A stretch of DNA of 64,000 nt from Microtetraspora niveoalba (GTDB lineage: Bacteria > Actinomycetota > Actinomycetes > Streptosporangiales > Streptosporangiaceae), in NCBI RefSeq assembly GCF_001570405.1, contig NZ_BBYM01000006.1:73102-137101 (forward strand), written 5' to 3'. This document shows, piece by piece, positions 58,963 to 64,000 of this stretch. Made by a program: the position numbers and the translations under genes. Positions within the stretch are counted from its first letter, which is position 1; each line of letters starts with the position of its first letter. The notes under the pieces were generated by a model that ran no database searches, was not told the DNA's origin, and saw nothing but the letters and a program-made list of their open reading frames with translations.

Positions 58963-60906
58963 ATGCATCACGACCCGCTGCTGCCGCCGACGGTGGCACG
59001 CGCGCTGGAGGAGTACGGCGCCCTGCTGACCGAGCACGGGATCACCTGGGGGGAACCCCCGCTCGACTACGTCCGCATGATGACGTTCCTCCGGTTTCCT
59101 GAGGAGGCGGACCGGATGGACATCGGCGCCGATCTCGACGCCGCCTTCCGGGACGTGCTCGGAGAGACCCTGCCGGACGGGCTCGTCGCCCTCCGGCTCA
59201 CGCCCCACGGCCACCGCTTCGAGCCAGGGACCGTACGCGCGGTGGTGGCCGCGGAACCGCTCAGGGTCGCGCTCATCGTCGACTCCTCGCGCGACGTGCC
59301 CACCGCCGTCACGGTGGACGGCAGGCCGTACGAGATCGGGGCACGCGGGGCGCTGCTCGTGGACATCAGGAGCGACTCCGAGGTCGCCGTCGACGGCGCG
59401 CCGGTGGACCTGTCCCCGCTCCGCCGCCACGCCGTACCCTCCCGGCTGCGGCTGCGCGCCGGCTTCCCCTGCCGTTGGAGCGTGACATCGGAGGGCGGCC
59501 AGGGCTGGTACCCCGAGGGTGCGCCGCACCGCCTCGACTACCACGGCCGGCCGTTCTTCCACGGCGACGACGTCGTGCTCGACGTCCCCGCGGAGAGGCT
59601 CACCGTCCAGGTCACCCGCGGCATGGAGTACGGGTGGGCCGAGACGGCCGTCGTGCCCGAGCCGTGGGGGGAGACGCTCGTCGAGCTGACCCCCGAGCGG
59701 ATCTACGACGCCGCCGCCCGCGGCTGGTACGGCGCCGACCTCCACGTGCACCTCAACTGGGCCGGCGACCTCGTCGCCCCGCCCGCGGCCGCGGCGTCGA
59801 TGCAGCACGGCGAGGACCTGCACGTGCTCAACCTCGTCGCCGGGAACGTCTCCGGCGAGCGCGTCTACGACCGGGAGGCGCTCCAGCACTGGGCGGGCCG
59901 GGACCTGCCCTGGTCGGACGCCGGGCACATCGCCCGCATGGGCGTGGAGTACCGCAACGACCTGTTCGGGCACGTCCACGCGTTCGGGGTGACCACCCCG
60001 CCCATGCGCTTCCACACCGGGTTCGGCGGCGAGGCCGACTGGCCGCCCAACGGCGCCGCCTGCGGCGAGATGCGGGAGACGGGGGCGGTGCTCGCCTACG
60101 CCCACCCTTTCCACGCTCCGATCAGCACGCCGGAGGAGATCATCGGCGTGGGGCGCAGGAACTGCTCGGCCAGGGCGGTCGTGGTCGACGCAGCGCTCGG
60201 CCTCGTGGACGGCATGGAGCTGCTGCACTTCTCCGACATCGTCGGCACCGCGGAGGTCTACCGGCGGCTGATCGGCGCGGGCAACCGGCTCACGGCGCTC
60301 GCCGGGACCGACAGCATGTTGTCGTTCACCCGGCAGGAGACCGTCTCCAGCCCGCCCGGCTGGGAGCGCGTCTACGCCCGGCTCGACGGTCCGCTGACGA
60401 CCGAGGCGTACATCGAGGCCATCCAGCGGGGCCGTACGTTCGCCACCACCGGGCCGTGGCTGGAGCTGGGCGTGGACGGCCACCAGATCGGCGACACCCT
60501 GAACCTGTCGCCCGGCGACCGGGTGACGGTCCGGGCCAAGGCGATCGGGCCCGAGGTCGAGCGGCTGGAGATCCGCACGGCCGACGGAGTGCTCGCCGAG
60601 GGAGGCGGCGGCGAGCTGACCGCCGCGCTCACCGTGACGGAGCCGACGTACATCATCGCGATCGCCTCCGGCGGCAGGCACCCCCGCTCGCTCCACCGGC
60701 AGGTCTACGCCCACACCAGCCCGATCTATCTCGACGTGGCCGGACGGCACGTCGCCCGCGCCGAGGACGTCCGGTGGTGCCTGCACTGGCTGGGGCTGCT
60801 GGAGGAGCTGGTACGCGGTCAGGCCCGGCTGGACGGCGAGGGGCAGCTCCGCGACCATCTCGACCTGATCGAGAAGGCCCGCGCCGTCTACCGGTCCCGT
60901 CTCTGA
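58963..60906 (+). CDS. CehA/McbA-family metallohydrolase (PHP domain)
   Basis: 647 residues. The C-terminal PHP-type hydrolase starts at about residue 260 with the metal motif GADLHVHLNWAGD, followed by EYRNDLFGHVHAFGV, VLAYAHPFHAP, LLHFSDI and LTALAGTDSM, then a beta-sandwich tail (RTFATTGPWLELGVDGHQIGDTL). The N-terminal 250 residues are a beta-rich region of unknown role (GQGWYPEGAPHRLDYHGRPFFHGDDV). CehA hydrolyses carbaryl-type esters in other bacteria; the natural substrate here is unknown. The ATG at 58963 follows GGGGAGG; it is a separate unit from the mutase operon. Confidence 0.82.
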   Translation: MHHDPLLPPTVARALEEYGALLTEHGITWGEPPLDYVRMMTFLRFPEEADRMDIGADLDAAFRDVLGETLPDGLVALRLTPHGHRFEPGTVRAVVAAEPLRVALIVDSSRDVPTAVTVDGRPYEIGARGALLVDIRSDSEVAVDGAPVDLSPLRRHAVPSRLRLRAGFPCRWSVTSEGGQGWYPEGAPHRLDYHGRPFFHGDDVVLDVPAERLTVQVTRGMEYGWAETAVVPEPWGETLVELTPERIYDAAARGWYGADLHVHLNWAGDLVAPPAAAASMQHGEDLHVLNLVAGNVSGERVYDREALQHWAGRDLPWSDAGHIARMGVEYRNDLFGHVHAFGVTTPPMRFHTGFGGEADWPPNGAACGEMRETGAVLAYAHPFHAPISTPEEIIGVGRRNCSARAVVVDAALGLVDGMELLHFSDIVGTAEVYRRLIGAGNRLTALAGTDSMLSFTRQETVSSPPGWERVYARLDGPLTTEAYIEAIQRGRTFATTGPWLELGVDGHQIGDTLNLSPGDRVTVRAKAIGPEVERLEIRTADGVLAEGGGGELTAALTVTEPTYIIAIASGGRHPRSLHRQVYAHTSPIYLDVAGRHVARAEDVRWCLHWLGLLEELVRGQARLDGEGQLRDHLDLIEKARAVYRSRL

Positions 60907-60958
60907 CCGCTCCCGCCCGGCGGCCCCTTTCCACCGGGGCCGGGCGTGCCGGCCCGAG

Positions 60959-62962
60959 TCAGCCCGCGGCGAGGGCCTGAATCACCGCCCTCGCCATGGC
61001 CAGGGCGCCCGCCACGCTCTCCTTGCCGCCCATCAGGGTGGACTTGGGGGAGTTCAGCGGTGCGCCCTTCGGCCGGTCGGCGCCGTAGAACTCGACGGTG
61101 ACCACCGTCGAGCCGTACAGCACGGCCACGTGGCCGATGCCCGCGTGCACCGTGGGTGTCCGGTTGGTCCGGTACTGGCGGTAGGCCGCGTCACCGAGAC
61201 CGTTGATGTCGGCCGACTTGTACCAGAACATGCCGTCGCCGATGCCGCTCCCGGCCCATTTCCGGCCTCTCGCCCGCTGGTCGATGAACCGGTTCTTGGC
61301 ACCCTTGGGATCCTCGGCTCCGACCCGGTTCGTGAACCGCTGGAGGGTGACGACCATGTTGCGCATCCGCACGCCGGTGCCCGCCGCCATGTCCCGGGTC
61401 AGCCAGATGCAGTCCGTGGTCGTGGACGCCCCGTCCTGCGTCTGGATGGCCTTCGGCGTGGCGCCCGGCGAGTAGCGCAGCGCGGCCGCCGACACCCGCG
61501 TACACGGCGCGGGCAGCGCGACCGGGGTCGGCGACGCGGAGGGGTCCTCCGACGGCGAGACGGCGGGGGTGGGGCCGGAGGCGCCCGTGTCCCCGCCCGC
61601 GTCTCCGGTCGGGTCCGCCGCCAGGGTGGGGCCGTGCCCGTCCCGCCACGCCGCCACCGACGCCGCCACCTCGCCGGCGAGCCCCGAGACCTCGCGGAGC
61701 GCGTTCTCCTCGGTCACGCCCTGCACGCCGTCCGAGGAGAGGATGGGCGCGTCCTTACGCTGCTGGCTCGCCTGGTACTTCACCTCGATCACCACGTCGC
61801 CGACGCGGCCGACCGCCTGGCCGAAGGAGTACTTGTTGTTGTTGCTCTTCTCGTCCCGCGCCCAGGTGTAGCGGGCGAACGCCTCCTCGCCGACGCCGGA
61901 CAGCGTGCGGACCTTGGAGCTGTAGTACTCCTTGGTCGAATTGGCCTCGGAGTACTTCCCCGACGTCAGCTCGGCGTCGTAGGAGTCCCGGGCGACGCGC
62001 ACGGCGGTCTTCTCGCCGTCCGCGTCGTACCGGGTCAGCTTGATCTCGATGCTGCGGGACCTGACGTACTCCCCGAAGGAGAAGTTGTCGTTGCGCAGAC
62101 TGCAGGCCCAGGTGATGTAGCCGCTTTCGTCTCTGTGGTCCCGGGTGTCCCTGCTGCTCTGCGCCTGGGGGACCAATCGCTCCACCGTCGCGCGGCGCGG
62201 CATGGCGCACGCGTCCGGCGCGGCGGCCTTGGCCGTGGCCGGGGACGCCGCGCCCGCCGGGCGCTTGGCGACGGCGCCGCCCGGCCCCTCGTCGTCGCGG
62301 AGCACGAAGAAGGTGGTCACCGCCCCGGCCGCGGCCAGCGCGGCGACGGCGGCCACGGCCGGGACCATCCGGCCGCGACGGCGAGGCGGCACCGGTGTGA
62401 CGAGCGCGCTCAACGCCGTCGGCCCGGTGGGCCCCATCGGTCCGTTCGGCGGTCCGTTCGGCGGCCCGTTCGGCGGCCCGTTCGGCGGCCCGTTCGGCGG
62501 TCCGGGCGCAGGTCCCGGCCCATGGTGCCCCGCGGGCCCGTACTGCCCGCCCGGTCCGTGGGACGCGGGCCCATAGGGGGCGCCGGGGCCGTTCGGCCCG
62601 CTCTGCCCGCTCACCCCGCTCTGCCCGCTCACCCCGTAGGGCCAGGACCGCTGGGGAGGCGCTCCCGGGCCACTGGAGGCGGGGCCGGGGTGCCCGTTCT
62701 GCCCGTCGGGCGCGGCGGAGCCAGGGGAGGGGTGGGCGCCCGCCGGCATGCCCCCCGGGCCGTTCGGCCAGGACGCCTGCGGCGGCGCGGCCGGTCCACC
62801 CGACGGGAACGCCCCGGGTGGGACGGGTCCGTTCGGTGACCACGGCGCGGCCCCTCCGGGCGGCGGTGCGGGCGGTGTGGCGGGATGGCCGGGCCAGGCC
62901 GGCGTGCGGCCGTCGTCCGCGCCCTCGTCCGGGCGGCCCGGGCCGTGTTCCTGGCTGTCCAT
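60959..62962 (-). CDS. Pro/Gly-rich single-span membrane protein with two outer sensor-like domains
   Basis: 667 residues. A 195-residue cytoplasmic head is rich in Pro, Gly and Asn, with PNGP repeats. One helix (about 200-222, VPAVAAVAALAAAGAVTTFFVL) is preceded by RRRGR. Outside are two related Cys-containing domains (about 250-425: DACAMPRRATVERLVP, ITWACSLRND, VGEEAFARYTWA; about 470-665: APCTRVSAAALRYSPGA, TTDCIWLTRD, LGDAAYRQYR) that resemble DUF3558-type domains, separated by an Asp/Ser/Pro linker. It starts 16 bp after the kinase gene and is probably co-transcribed. GAGGAG precedes the ATG. Function unknown. Confidence 0.75.
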   Translation of the reverse strand: MDSQEHGPGRPDEGADDGRTPAWPGHPATPPAPPPGGAAPWSPNGPVPPGAFPSGGPAAPPQASWPNGPGGMPAGAHPSPGSAAPDGQNGHPGPASSGPGAPPQRSWPYGVSGQSGVSGQSGPNGPGAPYGPASHGPGGQYGPAGHHGPGPAPGPPNGPPNGPPNGPPNGPPNGPMGPTGPTALSALVTPVPPRRRGRMVPAVAAVAALAAAGAVTTFFVLRDDEGPGGAVAKRPAGAASPATAKAAAPDACAMPRRATVERLVPQAQSSRDTRDHRDESGYITWACSLRNDNFSFGEYVRSRSIEIKLTRYDADGEKTAVRVARDSYDAELTSGKYSEANSTKEYYSSKVRTLSGVGEEAFARYTWARDEKSNNNKYSFGQAVGRVGDVVIEVKYQASQQRKDAPILSSDGVQGVTEENALREVSGLAGEVAASVAAWRDGHGPTLAADPTGDAGGDTGASGPTPAVSPSEDPSASPTPVALPAPCTRVSAAALRYSPGATPKAIQTQDGASTTTDCIWLTRDMAAGTGVRMRNMVVTLQRFTNRVGAEDPKGAKNRFIDQRARGRKWAGSGIGDGMFWYKSADINGLGDAAYRQYRTNRTPTVHAGIGHVAVLYGSTVVTVEFYGADRPKGAPLNSPKSTLMGGKESVAGALAMARAVIQALAAG
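62439..62498. repeat. Five-copy 12-bp tandem repeat
   Basis: Units GGYCCGTTCGGC begin at 62439, 62451, 62463, 62475 and 62487, differing only at the third base. On the minus strand they encode (PNGP)n in the cytoplasmic head of the membrane protein. Codon-length units keep the frame whatever the copy number. Confidence 0.9.
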
Positions 62963-62978
62963 GTGGTCTCCTCGGGGC

Positions 62979-64000
62979 TCAGGCGCGGCCGATCGCTTCC
63001 GCGGCGAGTGCGGCGGCGCTTTCCGCCGTACGGCGGACGGCGGGGGTGACCTTGGGGCCGTCCAGCCGGTGGTACCGCACCTCGGCGATCAGATTGTCGA
63101 TCCGGAACCAGACCGTGCTGGTGGTGGACTTCTGGAAGGAGTTCGACACGTCCTGGGCGAAGCCGTCGGTGCCGGTGCCGGGTACGTCCCGGACCGCGGA
63201 CGTGATCTCCGGGAAGGAGGCCCCCCGCAACGACGCCTGAGCGGAACGTCGGGCGGCGAGGGAGAGCCGGGCGGCGTCCCCGCTCCGCTCGGCCCGCACC
63301 TGAATGGTGACGGTTCGCCAGACGACCCCGTTCCTGCGGAACCGCCATGCGCACTCGCCGTCGGCCGTCGAGGTGTCGGTGGCGCCGCCGAGAAGCCCGC
63401 CCGCCTGGCCGTCGGTTAGCAGGCCACAGGGGTTCGGGGCCGTCGGGAAGCGGACCGCGCCCGTGCCGCTCGTGGTCGTCGCGGGCGCGGCGTCCGGCCG
63501 GAGGGCCAGCCAGCCCGCCGTACCGGTGACGGCCAGGACGAGGACCACGCCCGCCACGACCAGCAGCGGCTTCCGCTTCCCGGGGCGAGCGGCGCCGTGC
63601 CCGGAGGCGGGCAGGGTGCCGGATGCCGACGCGTGCTCGGGCACGTCGGCGTACGCGGCCGGGGACGGTGGTGCGGCGATGAGCGTTCGCGTGGGCGACG
63701 ACGGCGCGCCGACGCCCTGCGCGGGCATGGCGTACGGATCGACGCCGGGCCGGGGATGTGCGGGCGACGTCTGGGGCCCGGGGGCGGCCGGCGCGGGGCC
63801 GAGACGGGCGTCCGGGCCCTGCGAGACCACGGCGCGCAGGGCCTCGCTCACCGCGTCGGGGGAAGGACGGGCGGCCGGGTCCTTGGCCAGCATGGCGAGC
63901 AGGAGCGGGCCGAGCACGGGCCCCGCGCGCAGCGGCCGCGGCGGGTCGTACAACAGGACCGCCGCGGTGACGGCGAGCGCCAGCTCGCGCTTGAACGGAG
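62979..64000 (-). CDS. Transmembrane Ser/Thr protein kinase, 5' end beyond the window
   Basis: Partial; only the last about 340 codons lie inside, and the frame is open to base 64000. The visible part begins in the C-lobe of a kinase (ELALAVTAAVLLYDPPRPLRAG, LLLAMLAKDPAARPSPDAVSEALRAVV). A Pro/Ala/Ser-rich linker follows, then one helix after GKRK (PLLVVAGVVLVLAVTGTAGWLAL), then an outer domain of about 160 residues (NPCGLLTDGQAGGLLGG, DGECAWRFRRNG, IDNLIAEVRYHRLDG) resembling the DUF3558-type domains of the next gene. The catalytic motifs are outside the window. Confidence 0.82.
   Translation of the reverse strand, partial: PFKRELALAVTAAVLLYDPPRPLRAGPVLGPLLLAMLAKDPAARPSPDAVSEALRAVVSQGPDARLGPAPAAPGPQTSPAHPRPGVDPYAMPAQGVGAPSSPTRTLIAAPPSPAAYADVPEHASASGTLPASGHGAARPGKRKPLLVVAGVVLVLAVTGTAGWLALRPDAAPATTTSGTGAVRFPTAPNPCGLLTDGQAGGLLGGATDTSTADGECAWRFRRNGVVWRTVTIQVRAERSGDAARLSLAARRSAQASLRGASFPEITSAVRDVPGTGTDGFAQDVSNSFQKSTTSTVWFRIDNLIAEVRYHRLDGPKVTPAVRRTAESAAALAAEAIGRA

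Overview
The window is one contiguous piece of a very GC-rich (roughly 72%) actinobacterial chromosome. GTG and TTG starts are frequent, operons are tightly coupled (ATGA/GTGA overlaps), and the gene content (FxSxx-COOH RiPP system, WS/DGAT, fused trpEG, PcaL fusion, several transmembrane Ser/Thr kinases) points to a filamentous actinomycete, most likely Streptosporangiaceae (Nonomuraea, Microbispora, Streptosporangium type). The family assignment is inference. I saw no rRNA, tRNA, transposase or CRISPR array.

Left part (1-16450): a SigJ/ECF41 sigma factor, then a complete protocatechuate/4-hydroxybenzoate catabolic operon, pcaIJFHGBL-pobA. It is divergent from an unusual double IclR regulator whose reading frame carries a 15-bp tandem repeat. 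After a strong terminator come a small membrane protein, a DHA2 drug exporter with a MarR-like tail, a DUF5709 protein, a deletion scar holding the 3' ends of a TetR gene and a divergent epimerase gene, and two small membrane proteins.

Middle (16450-34781): a wax ester/triacylglycerol synthase behind a 20-bp tandem repeat and a thymine-free leader; a receptor-like Ser/Thr kinase; a sodium:solute symporter with its DUF3311 partner; a CocE-type hydrolase; and a trp attenuator (10-codon leader peptide with tandem Trp, terminator hairpin) before fused trpEG. An ABC efflux pair follows behind an RBS-sequestering hairpin and a 4-codon mini-ORF. A LuxR regulator is divergent from a peptide-type ABC importer operon that has no ATPase gene.

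The most notable region (34782-49550, all minus strand) holds an FxSxx-COOH RiPP cluster: precursor fxsA (59 aa ending F-Q-S-S-I), radical SAM/SPASM-HExxH maturase fxsB, an AAC(3)-family acetyltransferase, TIR-like fxsC, and the ParA/TIR/NB-ARC/TPR protein fxsT. Just upstream is a SLOG-SLATT gene pair of the predicted nucleotide-signalling conflict type. That pair follows a C39/S9/M20 peptidase operon with almost no gap. The peptidase operon's promoter region carries a 21-bp element identical to one between the LuxR gene and the peptide importer 19 kb away, suggesting a shared regulon.

Right part (49700-64000): a small membrane protein, a DUF5925 AAA ATPase, a VOC protein, a secreted two-repeat protein, a PGRP-type amidase without signal peptide, the methylmalonyl-CoA mutase operon mutA-mutB-meaB, a CehA/McbA-type PHP hydrolase, and a membrane-anchored double sensor-domain protein downstream of a Ser/Thr kinase cut by the right edge.
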